Shown here piece after piece: positions 10,787 to 22,689 of a stretch of DNA of 64,000 nt. How positions within the stretch are numbered: position 1 is the stretch's first letter; every line of letters starts with the position of its first letter. The notes under the pieces are model-generated. The model searched no databases. It was not told the DNA's origin and saw only the letters and a program-made list of their open reading frames with translations. Origin of the DNA: Adiantum capillus-veneris (lineage: Eukaryota > Streptophyta > Polypodiopsida > Polypodiales > Pteridaceae); the NCBI GenBank assembly GCA_014529385.2, contig CM043944.1:91257914-91321913 (forward strand), read 5' to 3'. Position numbers and translations under genes: made by a program.

Positions 10787-11806
10787 GGACTAGGAAGGAT
10801 TAACTGGCCGTAAACGGAAGGTGACTTCAAGAAACCAACGAGCAATGGTTGTAAATAGGAAAGAAATGATTAGGCTACGAATGATTGACTTAGAAAAGAA
10901 ATGTTTGATCATCCTTAAGACATCTTGTCTCAAGACACCTCTAATTCCTTGGAATATTTTACTCCAGGGAACGAGTAGTGATGGTGATTCCGCCATGGAT
11001 ACCCCGTGCTTGTTTGTGCTTGTGGATATTACTTAGGATATCGAGTTTATCCTAGAGGAACCAACCGGTTGTATGGGCAACCGGTTGGCGTATGGGCGCC
11101 CGGACTATGGGTGATGGTTTTTTTCACCCCCGTTTTTTATAAATAAGGAATGGGTGTCGTTTTTTTACCCTGTATAGGTGGTCTTGAGACAAGCCAGTAC
11201 TGGTCAAAGTTACTCCAGCATGACAGTACCTTGTCTTAAGTCTAAAGATGTCTGTTTGCTAAAAGAATGTTTTCAATACTATTTTCAAGGGCTGTTTTAA
11301 TGAAATTCAATTATGAAAGTTAAAAGAAATCATTATTTTAATTGTGACAAGAATGTGGTAGTAATTAAATAACAAAGCAACATGTGTGAGTGAGGGGTGG
11401 TAAGTGGGGATTGACTAAGGTTGTCAATCATGGACGGGTGGACATGATTAGTTAAGTAACTATCCATTCCCGCGTACTGAAAGCGTTTAGAAACTTTTCC
11501 ACTTGGAAAAGGATTCCACCAGCGGCTGTGCCCTCACATATGTTAGGGGGAAAAAAGCGTTGGCTAAGGAAACCTTATGGAAGTTATAGGGCCGGAATAG
11601 TTTTTTTAAAATTCAACAAGTTGTTCCGTTTTCCCTACGAGACAAGACTAGGTCTCCTTCTAGGGCTATATACATGAACCATTATTAATGGTAAGGGTGA
11701 ATTCCCTGGATTCTTCTTGTTTAGGGACTCAGATTTTATTATGTCTAGAGACCTATCAGGGATCCCATCCCGCTTTTTGGTGTCGGCAATTTTTGGGGAC
11801 CTCACA

Positions 11807-13108
11807 TCTAAGGTACCCAATTGAGTTAAATAGCTCCTTTGGGAAAGTACTATATAATGCATTATTGGACACAAGAGCTCAACATAATTTGTTATCATGT
11901 GGAGTGTGGTGTCAGTTAGGAAAACCACCCTTTTCCACAAGTACCATCCAGGTCAAAGGTTTCAATAAGAAGAAGACCATTTTTTTTGGAATCCTACATA
12001 CTCCCATCATTTATGACAACGGGACTGTGGCTCAAAGCTTTTTGGTCATGCATGTTGGCACTATGGAGTGTAGCATAAACTTAGGGTGCACGTGGATGTG
12101 TGAAACTAAATGTAATATTGATTGGGGAATTGAGAGTATACAACACAAAAACCAACTCTCAACCCTACCACTCAAGCAATAGTCCCTGAGTTATCACCTC
12201 TCGACAAACCACATAACAAAACATTGTAGATTCGAGAGGTTAAATCATCCGTACTTGTAGCACAAACCTCTAAATCTTCGACTCCCATGCCTAAAACAGA
12301 GAATGTGGCACCCATGACTCAATGTGTTTTGACAAGGGGAACATACAAATAGGTCCCTAAACATTCATTAATGACCACTAGTTCCAAACTTCAATCTTGT
12401 TCAAAACAAAAATCCCACAAGAGACGTTTCACTCACCCTAAGAAATGCGAGGGTATGTTGTGTTGGATTTCGCAACAACTATTGGAAGCCCAAGGCTACT
12501 ATGAAAAAAATGATCAAATCTAAGTACCTAAATGTAATGATGTTCTTCCCTATCAATTACACGTCCATGTGTGTCAAACCTTGTAGCTCCAAAGCCGAAT
12601 GAAGACCGTGGGAAGGGAAAGATCACGAATACTACACACCTTTTTTGGAGCTAGTTTGTATTCCAAAGAGAGACCATTTTTTTCCACCTAGCTTAGGAAC
12701 AATGGAATCAAATAAAACTTCTAGCTCCTCATGTAGTTCATTCACAGAGATAAAATCTTCTACACAACCTACACCTACCAATGTCAATATTCAAAAAACA
12801 AATCAATGCCTCCCATTGTAAAAACTCACCTAAAGCAACATTTCAAGGGAAATAATGGGAGAGTACCTTACCACCCTTGCAACTTGATGAAACAGCTCAG
12901 ATGGCGGAAAACTATTGGTCAAATTCCTCACCCATTACAACTTGGAACAATTGGTTTTTGTGACAACATTTTTCCAAAAAGTATGATCTATCCAAGGAAG
13001 GAGGGAGTGCTTACTGACATCCATCATTCAGTTTCTTCCCACTTAACCTTCCTCCTTGAACTCTTCACTTCAATATCTCAGGGAATGTATATATGTATAG
13101 ACTTATAG
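11807..13108 (+). pseudogene. Relic of an older retroelement: protease and downstream spacer
   Basis: Immediately after the 3' LTR the frame encodes ALLDTRAQHNLLS and, further on, INLGCTWMCETKCNIDW. These are like the two halves of a gypsy protease, with DTG changed to DTR. The following 0.9 kb reads as a polar, stop-riddled spacer (for example PMPKTENVAPMTQCVL) typical of decayed gag-pol. The chromovirus appears to have landed in this protease. The apparent ORF start at 11688 lies in the LTR and is a chance read-through. Confidence 0.65.
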
Positions 13109-13266
13109 CCAAAAGTTTTAAAAATCCAAAAAAAAAAAAGAGCAAGAGCCACCAAACAATAAGATGAAAACCTACAAGATCTGAGTCACAAAGCAAAACT
13201 CACAATGACACATCATGCACAATGACAAAACACTTACTTTAGTTTCAGACTAACCCAAATCTATCT

Positions 13267-13578
13267 GTGTGTATAGATATGGCCCGTTCACCAGATTCAT
13301 CCACTCCTACCTTGAATGAGAGGTATCCTCTTTACCTTTCTCAAGTGTTCCATATGATCTACCATGTAATTACTTTAGAATGGGACCCGGTAGCTAGTCT
13401 ACCATGTGAGGAAAATTTTGAAGAGTTAGAATGGTTGATGCATCTAATGAACAAGAGTGATCCCTATGTGATGGAGGATATTGTCCCATTGGCACAAGCT
13501 TACCCCTTTGCACAAAATGACTACCCATGGATGGTAGCATTATTAATTAGCTTGCATGCACAAGATTACGAAGAATAA
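13267..13578 (+). CDS. Hypothetical ORF, 103 codons, probably part of the same relic
   Basis: An uninterrupted frame with plausible protein composition (acidic, aromatic; SLPCEENFEELEWLMHLM, DIVPLAQAYPFAQNDYPW). I do not recognise it. It lies on the same strand just downstream of a decayed retroelement spacer, so it may be retroelement-derived. Confidence 0.3.
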   Translation: MCIDMARSPDSSTPTLNERYPLYLSQVFHMIYHVITLEWDPVASLPCEENFEELEWLMHLMNKSDPYVMEDIVPLAQAYPFAQNDYPWMVALLISLHAQDYEE

Positions 13579-13579
13579 A

Positions 13580-14240
13580 AAATAAATGACATTGGGGAAG
13601 CCTATGGCCTCATCGATGATGACTATATTTATCTTCGATGAGGATAGAGGCCTAGCCTTAGCACTGCCAGCCAATCTATACAATATCCTATTTCCTTTAC
13701 CATATAGAGTGGAACAAATAGATAGGTTAGGGTTCTTTATGTTGTTTTGATTCTGTTCAATAAGGGTTGATGCCTCTTCCCATTGATGTGCCTCCTAGAG
13801 GTATTTCCTATAGTTTTCTAGTGTATACAAGAACTATTGTAGTAACTAGGATTTCAAACATCATACAATCTTTTTCCAGTCCACTCATCAAATCGAGCAG
13901 GATGGCCATCACAAATAGGCCTTTCTTATCCATTATTATTGCTAATTGTCTTTTCTAGCATGCATGTTTGTTTGCCTTAATTGTGACTGGTGGCAAGTAT
14001 TCAACACATTTGCTTAGTATTACTAAGTAGACATTAGATTCAATATAATTTTATGTCATAGTCCCTTGACTAGGTTTATTCATCATGAATTTTGGCTAAG
14101 CTTTGACCAAGTAGAGCATTAGAGATCTTCTCTTAATACTGTAGGAGATTCCTTTCTAATTTTCAATGGTTAATCTAGGATCTTAATCCAATGTTATGAA
14201 GCATTGCATGCATCGTGTCAGTGATTTCTAGTGGGCTTAA
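13580..14240. other. Intergenic, no gene seen
   Basis: AT-rich sequence without a supportable reading frame, LTR end or strong repeat. Confidence 0.6.
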
Positions 14241-14341
14241 TCCCTCTTGATCCCTCTTGAACTTTAGCTCAAGTATAATAAAGGAAGTTTGACTATTGTG
14301 ATAAGCTCAAGTATAATAAAGGAAGTTTGACTATTGTGATA
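14241..14341 (+). repeat. Small tandem duplications (10 bp x2, 38 bp x2)
   Basis: tccctcttga is doubled at 14241-14260. A 38-bp unit starting agctcaagtataataaagg is then doubled exactly at 14266-14341. Confidence 0.92.
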
Positions 14342-14368
14342 AGCATGGGGAGGGTGACAATGTCAAGA

Positions 14369-14502
14369 TGACCCCCCAAAGTTACACAATTGAAAAATCA
14401 TGAAAGAAAAAGCCACTTTTTATAATAATTAAAAAGAACCCAAAAGGTCAATTTAGGCTCTACGTGACAACATGTCTATAACATAAACACTTTGGGGGGT
14501 CA
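14369..14502. repeat. 134-bp inverted-repeat segment, MITE-like
   Basis: tgaccccccaaagt at 14369 is exactly inverted as actttggggggtca at 14489. The size suits a MITE, but I see no convincing target duplication. Confidence 0.45.
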
Positions 14503-15126
14503 AATGAAGGAAACAATGCAAGCGATGATTTCATGTGTGATTTTCATTATCGTATCTTAGCTTGAAGGTCTTCTAGTTTTAGCCTCTAGTCAGCTCTAAG
14601 ACATGAAACACTTTGCTCTTGCAATTAAATAGCTTAATTGACTATCGAGAATTGAGAAGCTTGCCCATGGGATTAATAGTTAACCTTCAATGCCTACTGA
14701 CAGTTAAATTAGAGATGCCATACTCTTTGATTTGTTAACCTTTACAAGTGCTCATGAGTTTATTTATATTGCATTTTAAGGTCTACTTCTTCAACAAATT
14801 GTTTAATATTTTCTTACTAATCATTCTTTGTGGTTACTCACTGCATTTTTTTTAAAATTACCCATGTTCTTTTGAGAATGCAGTCACTATGCTATTTCTT
14901 GTTGATGTTGCATTGTTCAAAAGAAGATAAAGATTGCGTTCTTGTAGAAAACACGTACAACCTCTTGTAGTATTAAACTTCTTGACTAAGGGCACGTCCA
15001 TGGGCCACTACTCTCATAAGATGTTTAGGTATCACTTCGTGCTCTTGTAGACTGTGAAATCACCGGTTTTTGTTATTGCTTGATGTTTAGAGTTTTTTGG
15101 TCACTTTTGAAGCCATGGACTTGTCC
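14503..15126. other. Intergenic, no gene seen
   Basis: No reading frame or repeat I can support. Confidence 0.5.
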
Positions 15127-16330
15127 TGTGAGGTCCCTGCCCCTTGTCGAGAGGAGCGGAGTACCTTTGATAGGTCTCCAATCCTGATAAGTAAAAACCA
15201 ACGGACATTGCCTTAGCTACTACGTAGCCACGGGCATGAACCGTTAGTGAAGGATTGGTCCTATCTCGCTATCGCGAAGCATGACCACCATAACCCTATC
15301 TAAAAACTATCTATAATCAATTATACCTAAAAGTATAAATCTTAGAGACTGTGACCAACCTGTGAGCTTTTTTCTCCATGTTTCAGAAGCACAGCCGCCA
15401 AGGTTTGTCTCTTTTAAGATTTATGACTAAAAAAAAATTCTAGCATTGGAAAGTTACCCGACTCATCGGGTCCACCCGTCCATAGAATGATACCGTCGGG
15501 GTATCATTCTCCCACTTTCCACACCACACTCACCCTTCTTTTGTTATCTAATTACTACCACACTGTTTAAACATACATGTTCCTTTAATTTATTTATGAT
15601 ACTGGTTCATTAAAACAGCCCTTCAAACAGTATTACAAACAATTGTCAAAAAACAAGTCGTCCAATTTTAAACCAAAAACCCTTGGATTAGGTTCACTCA
15701 AGAATCTCTACTGGCGCTATTATGTCCGATCGGTATATACATTATTTATAAAAACCCTTGTCCTCATGAGCGTCCCATACCGCTCGACAAGTACTTGTTG
15801 TGCTAATCTGGACGTACTCCCGTCATAGCAACAACGGTGCCAATCTGGGCGTCATCCTCACGCCACGGCAAAACAAAACTGCAGTATCCAGCTAAGCTAA
15901 TCTGGGTGTACTCCCACCACAGCATCAGTGGTGCCATCCTAGGCGTCATCTCACGCCTCGGCAACTGCCACATAATACCAGCGCTAATAAGTAGAGAGAC
16001 TTGAGAGAAACCATACCGAAGGTTTTGGACAAACATTCTTTCCTATAGCAACCAGTTTAACCAGACAATCTTTCCTGCTTGTCAAACATATGACGAGTTT
16101 CTTGGGGTTAAGCCCCATGGTTTCGGTCCGTGTTTTCTTTTCATAAGGTAAATAATATATTCCTATGGTCTCGCATATGCAATGATGCATAACTTGAAAC
16201 TGCAATACTAACCTGTACCATAGTTTCGATTGGTCAGATTGGTGGAGACATAGCATGTTCCACAGGAGTTTCACCGTTACTTGTACGGGCTTCATGATCA
16301 TTAGCGCATTGTGTTCGAGCACGCTTTGGA
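15127..16330 (-). repeat. LTR-like segment, minus orientation
   Basis: Read on the minus strand it ends ggacctcaca at 15127, as do the chromovirus LTRs. It shares with them the order: a stretch like gggctgttttaatgaacc, tggtagtaatta, a ggaaagtggg-like phrase, then atggacgggtggac. No PBS follows its end, so it is a solo LTR or a 3' LTR. Its outer start is not clear; the sequence to 16815 may still belong to it. Confidence 0.7.
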
Positions 16331-16815
16331 GCCATTTTTTTGTACTACACTTATATTATACACTTAGAACTTTAAATTGGTCAATTTTCCTAGTAATCTC
16401 CTTGTTTTCAAAGAGAGTCTGTAATTTGAACCCTCGCCAACTCGGATCCACAATTATTGTTGTTGTTTTACATCTAATTTCTATACATCAAATATTTGCT
16501 AATCGTAATTAATAAAAAATTAAATGTGTAAACTATGAGTGAAAGTTTAGGAATGCATTACTTTTATGCTTCACATTTCTAATCCAATTCTAACTTCAAT
16601 TTCTATACTTTAACTAAATCAATTTTTAGTATTATTCAAAATTCTACTTAATCTAATCGACAATAAAATTGGTGAATGAGAATTTCATCATGTATAATAA
16701 GAATATGATGAGTTCTCTTATGTATTAACTATCATAAAATCTAATATCTAACCAACCCAAATGATTTTCTCATATTAAATTGATCACTTAATGTGGGAGA
16801 ATAAACGGGAACAAG

Positions 16816-18363
16816 TGTTAAGATATAGATATTATGTGCTTATAGATCTATCTCAACACGGGGCCAATGGTAAAGGGGCCCAAAAGGGAGATGGTCTATC
16901 AAAGAGCAAGGCTAACCAATGGAGCATAGACCTTAGGGTTAGCTTCATTGAAGACCTCCAATAAATGTGTGTAAAAGTCCTTTGACCTTAGGTAAGCTAG
17001 GGCTGAGCTTGAGGTGGGAACCCGGCCCAAGCTCGAGGTGCTTGTCCTGCTTGAGGTGCTTGTCGTGCTTGAGGTGTTTGTCATGCTTGAGGTGCTTGAT
17101 TAAGATGCTTGAGGTGCTTGACTGTCTCCATGCTTGAGGTGCTTGACTTGCTGCATGATTAAGGTACTTGAGGTGCCTTGAGAAGCTTGCTTGAGATGCT
17201 TGTGGGAACACCCCCTAGTTCAAGTGCTTTGTCATGCTTGGTGAGTAAGGTGCTTGATCACCTAAAGTCAAAAGCATTCCTACAAGAGGGGGGGCGAGCC
17301 CTTTTCCTAGGGGCTAGAGAGAGAACACCCACTCACACACACAAGGGAAGCCCCAACTTGAAGAGGCAGCAAGGACACATGTCAGGCCCCTACCCATGTT
17401 ACCTTCATGTGTTGCTTGAAGCCTATTGGCTAAGCTTCAAAGGGGTTTAATGATAAATTACATGAATTATCTAATTGTTTTAGCATTTATCTAGCTCTCT
17501 CTCTCAAAAAGGAAAGGGGGACACTTGTCTCAAGGCTACCCCTACTGCTTGTAATGCCTCCTGCTCATGATTGGCTAGGCCTGGGAGGGTCCAATGAGCT
17601 TCAAGCATGAGCTACAAGGGGGGGTCGACCCAAGCTAGCTAGGGGCTTGCTTGAGGGGTATACTCACCCACACACACTCACAATCACTCTCATTGTGTGC
17701 TATGCAAAGTGCAAGAGCTCCCTCTCCAAGGAAGTAGAGGTTGAGAGCCTACACCAACACTCTTGGCTATGGAGTGCAAATCCAACCAAGAGCCATGCTT
17801 CAATGCTTGAGCTTGTCATCTCCTTCTTCTTCATTACTATGCTATTATGTATGCTAGCAACAAGAGTATGATAAGTGAGGAACTAGTTCTTTCTCCTATG
17901 AAATGTTTCTTCTTCCTCTTCCCTACCCTCATTCCCTGCTAGCTCTCTCCACCTTCGAAGGTGTTTGAGGTCTTGGGACTGAGGCTTGGGACAATTAAAG
18001 CTTTCTTGAAGTTCATCTTATGTTATGATTGTGATGCATGAAGCTTTCCATCTTCATTGCATCACCTAGGTCACAAGGAACACAAAGAATGTATTGTAAC
18101 AAGTCTCTCTCTTAATGGGAGAAATCATAATACAAATGCCTATTGGAGGGGGGACCGGCTCCACATAAATCCGGTCCTCAACTGTTGTCATGTTCTCTAA
18201 ATTCTCTCTCTTGCAAAAGTATTGTTCATGACAAGTTGACTAATTGCTATGATTATGTTGCTATCTTCAATTATGTCTACCCGCTATGCTCACAAAGTTA
18301 TTTCTCGAAAGTATTCTCATTAATTTCCGCTATTCTCAAGTTGAATAGGCTAATTCCATTACA
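16816..18363 (+). repeat. LTR of a second LTR retrotransposon
   Basis: Begins TGTTAAG at 16816 and ends ttccattaca at 18363, one base before a perfect tggtatcagagc primer-binding site, so the right end is firm and the left is inferred. It includes a short tandem array around gcttgaggtgcttg. No second LTR of this element is found in the window; the element is truncated after gag. Confidence 0.72.
17030..17205 (+). repeat. Short tandem array (cttgaggtg units) in the LTR
   Basis: gcttgaggtgcttg-type units of about 18-20 bp recur some eight times with small changes. Confidence 0.85.
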
Positions 18364-18364
18364 T

Positions 18365-18382
18365 TGGTATCAGAGCATTTGG
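18365..18382 (+). other. Primer-binding site (initiator tRNA-Met type)
   Basis: tggtatcagagcatttgg starts two bases after the LTR end; the first 12 bases equal the plant consensus. Confidence 0.92.
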
Positions 18383-18778
18383 TTTCTCTTTTCTTGCTTA
18401 AGAAGAGAGGTCCTTAAGTAGCCTATAAATGGTTGATGTTGTTAATTATAATAGGGTAAGTGGAACTGGGATCTAATATCGATTTTGTTAAGCCCACTAT
18501 GTGGGGGATGGTGCACACCTCTGGAGCTTTGGACTTAATAATGGAGTCTTTTTAGACTTGCCTACGGCTTTACCATTATTGAGCCATAAGAAGTCCGAAA
18601 GGAGCTAGCCCTTGGCAACTCTGCTATGTTAGACCTACTCCTCTACTCTCTATAATTAACCACTTTGAGTCGTGGGTGTAGATACTTAGGAGCCAATTTT
18701 CAAAGGCTAAGAGGAGTGGCAACTAAGGTTTTGAATTGCCAAAGCATACACTAAGTACATACATAAAATTTTGTTAAC

Positions 18779-19791
18779 ATGGCTGACAATAATCAAGAGA
18801 GTAGAATGAACATTGATAGCTTTGATTTTGCACATGAAGGTGCTAATGATGATGCTCCCATGTTTGTGAATTATCTTGTGACTATGTTGCAACAAGCTAT
18901 GGGCAACCCTACCTTGCAAGCCGAAGTTACTCAACAACTTCGTGCCTATGGAATTTCCCTTCCTCTCCAAGAGGAGAGAGAGCTTAGGAGGCCTCTTGAA
19001 GAGACCCCCAAAATAAGACTCTCTCCCATTCGAGAGGAGGAATCCAAAGAGAAAGAAAGCAATGAAACTCTAAGTTCTTCTGAAGATGTGGCTCCACGAA
19101 GAAGGCGGTCTAGACGATCTCCTACTCCTCACAAGAGGAAAAGAGCAACCCATAGTCCTTCTCCTCATCACTCTGAAAGGCAAGAGAGGAAACAAAGGAA
19201 GAAAAGGGCTAGGAAGAGGTCACCCTCTTCTCCTTCTTCTTCACCTTCCTCCTCTTTTGATGAAAGTTATGGCTATTCTCCTAGAGAATACAAGAGGGGA
19301 GGACATCGCAAATCATTCCTGCATGGCGAAGGTCACAAAAGCTAAAGAAGTTCAAGGAGGGAGGAAAGAGTATCTCTTTTCTCACCTACAATGGCACCTT
19401 TGGTGCTACCGACAAAGTCTTGGCCTTCATCCAGCAATTTGACGCGGCCTTTGGGGACGAGGGCTTCACAGAGTCCTCCAAGCTACGTCATGTAGCTATG
19501 CACTTCCAAAAATCAGCTCGTCAATGGTGGGCTCGCCTTCGTGGCAATGGAGAAGCCCCAAAGACATGGAAAACTCTACGAGTTTCCATCATGAAGCAAT
19601 TTCTGCCAAGCGATACTAAAGATAAAGTTCTTACCGAATGGCGCGGCTTGAAGCTTCTCTCTCATGAGTCTATCAACAAGTTTTGGGATTTACATCTCAA
19701 AGCTACTGTCTTTCAAAAGATAGACTTTGCCGAGCAAAGACAGCAATTCTGTGCGGGATTACCTAAAGAGATGGCTGAATTAACATTGTAG
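18779..19791 (+). pseudogene. gag: gag of the second LTR element, frameshifted and truncated
   Basis: The first 188 codons start MADNNQESRMNIDSF. They encode a helical part followed by a strongly basic Arg/Ser-rich and Lys-rich stretch (APRRRRSRRSPTPHKRKR and a Ser run). A frame change near 19340 leads to a typical Retrotrans_gag domain: QFDAAFGDEGFTESSKLRHV, SARQWWARLRG, MKQFLPSDTKDKVLTEWRG and FDLH-like INKFWDLHLKATVF. Reading stops at 19789 shortly after GLPKEMAEL, where the family normally continues to a zinc knuckle; the rest of the element is missing. Confidence 0.85.
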
Positions 19792-20459
19792 CTTAATTGA
19801 ATTCATTTCTCTTATGCATTAAGATGTAATTAAGGAGAAATTAATCCGTCAATAAGTCTCTAAGAATTGGTTTTTCCTCACACATATGCATAGGGTAAAT
19901 CTGCATCATCTAATTGCTAGGAAATAATTTAATCATACTTAATCCAATTCTCTGGTAATTCCAATAGTGAAATCCTAATTATTCTTGATCATATAAGCCG
20001 AATAATTATCTTAGAGCCGATTCCCATAGGATTATGTGCCATCCTTAATGATTGCTTTATGAAAGAAATCTAGACTCTCATATAGGAGGGATTAATTGAT
20101 GTCACTAATCTACCCATTGGACTGTTATGATGCTTGTGAACCTTAGCTCTTTCTCCAAGCTAATCATTTAAAGTAGTGAGAAACGGCCCCGGTTAAGAGG
20201 ACGCGCTTCGGTGGTGCCCATGATCGCGAAGCAGGAACGAGCAATGTCAACGGGAAGGGGAAGGCTCCCATGGAGAAACAAATACCGGCCATCTCACGGG
20301 CCATCGATGAAGAAGTGGAAGAGGTAGATCATATTTTTATTCAAGTTGTTTAAATTTAACATTGCATGCGCTAGTTAGGAATGCTCATATCCCCAAACAT
20401 GTTGGAGAAATCCGACGGAAACCTCGGCATTGAAATCATTATACATTAAGTTCTAAAGT
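19792..20459. other. AT-rich non-coding, possibly LTR
   Basis: No reading frame. It may be the front of the LTR-like segment that ends at 21379, but I could not fix a start. Confidence 0.4.
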
Positions 20460-21379
20460 AGGAAGGTAATGTTTGATGGGTATGCTGTTTGCAAGAGGAA
20501 AGAATGTCTGCTAGGAAAAATTTAGCTCGGCATGTTCATTTTATTTCCAATATATGTTGAATCAGTCCTGACCCCCCTACTGATCACAGGGGGCAGAGTT
20601 CCTCGTTAGGGCTCTTGAATCCACGACTTGCTTTTTATGCGGTGGGAACCCACGTCTTGCTTTCTATGCGGTGGGAGTGTCCATGACATGCTTTCTATGC
20701 GGTGGACATACCTAGTTGTATGGGCAGCTAGGCGACAACGGGAGGAGTGAACTCTCGCTGGAGGGGGGATGTTGTACCTCCAGAACATTGGAACTTTTAT
20801 GAATAAGTTTGAGTAGAATTTTTACTAGAATTCTGTATTGGTGTTGTTTGCAATACTGGTTGAAGGGCTGTTTTAACGAACCATGTGATTCAGAATTAAA
20901 CAAGGAATATCTATGTTGAACAACCTTTGTGGAAGTAATTAGGTCACACGAGGAGGTGTGAGTGTGGGGGGTGGAAAGTGGGGGGCTTGGCTCGGGTTGC
21001 CAATGCCTACGAGATGGGTGGTCCCGATTGGTCGGGAACTCTCTGTCCCCATAGTGCTTACTCGATATTGGTATTACTCATTGCCCCTAGAGTGGCGAAC
21101 CCTCGAGAGTACGTGCCTCTGAAACATGGGGAAAAAGGCACTCGGGGTTTCTCTCCTCTTGGAAGGTGGGTCTTAGGATCGCCAGATAGTTAAGTACACT
21201 TCCCCTGCGAGGTGGAGCTAGATCTCATTGCTAGTAGGCTCGAACTCGACTCACTTTGTGATGAGAGATCGTCCGCTAGTTGAAACCTGAACCATTTTGT
21301 TTGCTTCCGCTATAGATCTAGTGGCCACCAGGTTTACCATCAGATCCGTTGTTTGATACGATAGGGTGGGGACCTCACA
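20460..21379 (+). repeat. LTR-like segment, plus orientation
   Basis: Ends ggggacctcaca at 21379 and shares with the chromovirus LTR gggctgttttaa, a gtggaagtaatta-like phrase, gtgtgagtg, a gtgggg run and a gttgtatgggca phrase. It abuts a minus-strand integrase relic exactly where that integrase breaks off, so it is an insertion into it. No PBS follows. The left boundary is uncertain. Confidence 0.68.
20618..20706 (+). repeat. Three tandem ~30-bp units in the LTR-like segment
   Basis: cttgctttttatgcggtgg, cttgctttctatgcggtgg and catgctttctatgcggtgg follow one another. Confidence 0.88.
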
Positions 21380-22165
21380 GTAGATTTATGGTGGGATAGC
21401 ATGAATTTTGAGGTGAGTTCTTTTATCACTTCATTTATAAAATGGGTACCACTGTCACTCACAAATAATGTTTTCAAAGAGAAACTTAGAGGTTGCCTTT
21501 GCATTGGCCTTGCCTGTAGCTTAAACTTCAACCATTTTGTACAAAATTAGCATTCATAATGATATATTTATGGGATACCGGACTAATTGGCTCTACAAAA
21601 TGTAAGCGCCACTTTTCAAACGGTTGGGTCACCTTAATAGGATGTAGAGACATCTTATCTTTTCTTTGTGTTTAGAGATAATGTTGGCATTCATTGCATC
21701 CTTTTGTAAAGAGTGATGCATCCTTATTTAAAGCGAGCCACCAATAGCCTACTTGTAGTATCTTTCTAGCAGTCAGTTCTCCTGAAAAGTGACCCCCAAC
21801 TACGTCCATGTGTGCTTCTTGCAAAATGTACAAATATTCATCCTCATGGGCACAACACCTAAGAAAGTCATCTTTTCCTTGCTTATAGAGAGTTTTGACA
21901 ATCAATAAATAAGGTTCATATTCCCTGATTAACCTTTTGTAAAGAGTGATGCATCCTTAAATAAAGTGGGCTACCAATAGCCTGATTGTAGTACCTTTCT
22001 AGTAGTTAGTTCTCCTGAAAAGTGACCACCTACTACGTCCATGTGTGCTTCTTACAAAATGTACAAATATTCATCCTCACAAGAACAATGCCTAAGAATC
22101 TCATCTTTTACTTGCTTATAGAGAGTTTCAACATCAAGAAATAAGGGTTGCATTCCTTGATTAAC
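21380..22165 (-). pseudogene. pol: Integrase fragments of a minus-strand gypsy relic, with an internal duplication
   Basis: Minus strand. The segment 21672-21905 encodes a zinc-binding region with AHMDVVGGHFSGELTARKIL and TKGCNECQ. The segment 21380-21531 encodes core residues VSDSGTHFINEVIKEL and LSHHKST, breaking off at the LTR-like insertion where the family continues PYHPQ. The zinc-binding part exists twice: 21692-21920 and 21930-22160 are direct copies with about 10 percent difference, a local tandem duplication. It cannot be functional. Confidence 0.8.
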
Positions 22166-22211
22166 TTTTGAGCTAAATCCTTTCAAAGCTCTTTGGGGGG
22201 GAACCCATTAA

Positions 22212-22689
22212 CTAAAACGTTGACAATCTTTTACTCCATTCAAGTGTCTGGATAATAAATAGGGAAGTGTCAGGAAATTCATAATCAAATTCAATGGGGG
22301 CTTCACCATTGGGTATGCAAGACAAATGATCTGCCATAACATGTTTCTTGCCAAGTCTTACAACAATAGTGAAATCAAACTTGAGAAGAATTAACAATCA
22401 TCACACAATTCTTCTTGTGGAACATGACTTGTTTACTAGATACAACAACGCTTGATGATTTATGTAAAACACAAACTTGGTAGCAAGAAGGTAATATCAA
22501 AATTTCTTTACAACATAAATCATAGCTAAACCTTCTCTCTCTCTGTAGTGGTGTAGTTCATCTCGACATCATTTAATTAGCGACTTGCAAAGCTAATATG
22601 GTAGTCTGATTTATCTTCTCTTGGTTGAGTTAGAACTACCCAATATAAAATTTGATGCATCAATACGCACATGGAGAATTATGTTCCAA
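22212..22689 (-). pseudogene. pol: RNase H fragment of the minus-strand gypsy relic
   Basis: Read right to left: HVRIDASNF, then TTEREGLAMIYVVKKF, KFVFYINHQALLYLVNK and FTIVVRLGKKHVMADHLS followed by IPNGEAPIEF. This is a standard gypsy RNase H end in a different lineage from the chromovirus at 1-11806. Several stops lie between these blocks. Confidence 0.8.

Larger units (their letters stand above)
1..11806 (+). mobile_element. Ty3/gypsy chromovirus LTR retrotransposon (5' end outside the window)
   Basis: One LTR retrotransposon copy: partial 5' LTR, PBS, gag, protease, reverse transcriptase, RNase H, integrase with C-terminal chromodomain, then a complete 3' LTR. The PR-RT-RH-IN order is that of Ty3/gypsy, and the chromodomain near 7960-8106 marks a chromovirus. 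LTRs of about 3.67 kb are long and suit a Tekay/Del-like clade, but I cannot place the clade without a tree. The coding part has several stops and frameshifts and is interrupted by a TIR element. The two LTRs differ at roughly 4 of 60 positions in the stretch I compared by eye, so the insertion is not recent. It sits in an older retroelement whose protease resumes at 11807. Confidence 0.9.
8142..11806 (+). repeat. 3' LTR (3.67 kb)
   Basis: Begins TGTAAGG just after a purine-rich stretch (aagttggggtga, 8129-8140) that follows the chromodomain stop, and ends ggggacctcaca at 11806. Its last 1.65 kb equals the 5' LTR in the window. It holds the AT-rich 152-bp tandem array at 9140-10050 and the gag-like ORF copy at 10547. 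No other coding sequence is visible. Confidence 0.9.

Noticed and set aside
11688-11806. Start of the 164-codon ORF that runs into the protease relic
   Set aside because: The first 40 codons are LTR sequence; the frame crosses an insertion junction by chance.
1-11806. Endogenous plant pararetrovirus
   Set aside because: LTRs, PBS, integrase and chromodomain are present and no movement protein is seen, so this is a Ty3/gypsy retrotransposon.
18365-18382. tRNA-like matches at the three tggtatcagagc sites
   Set aside because: They are primer-binding sites for tRNA-Met; no cloverleaf surrounds them.
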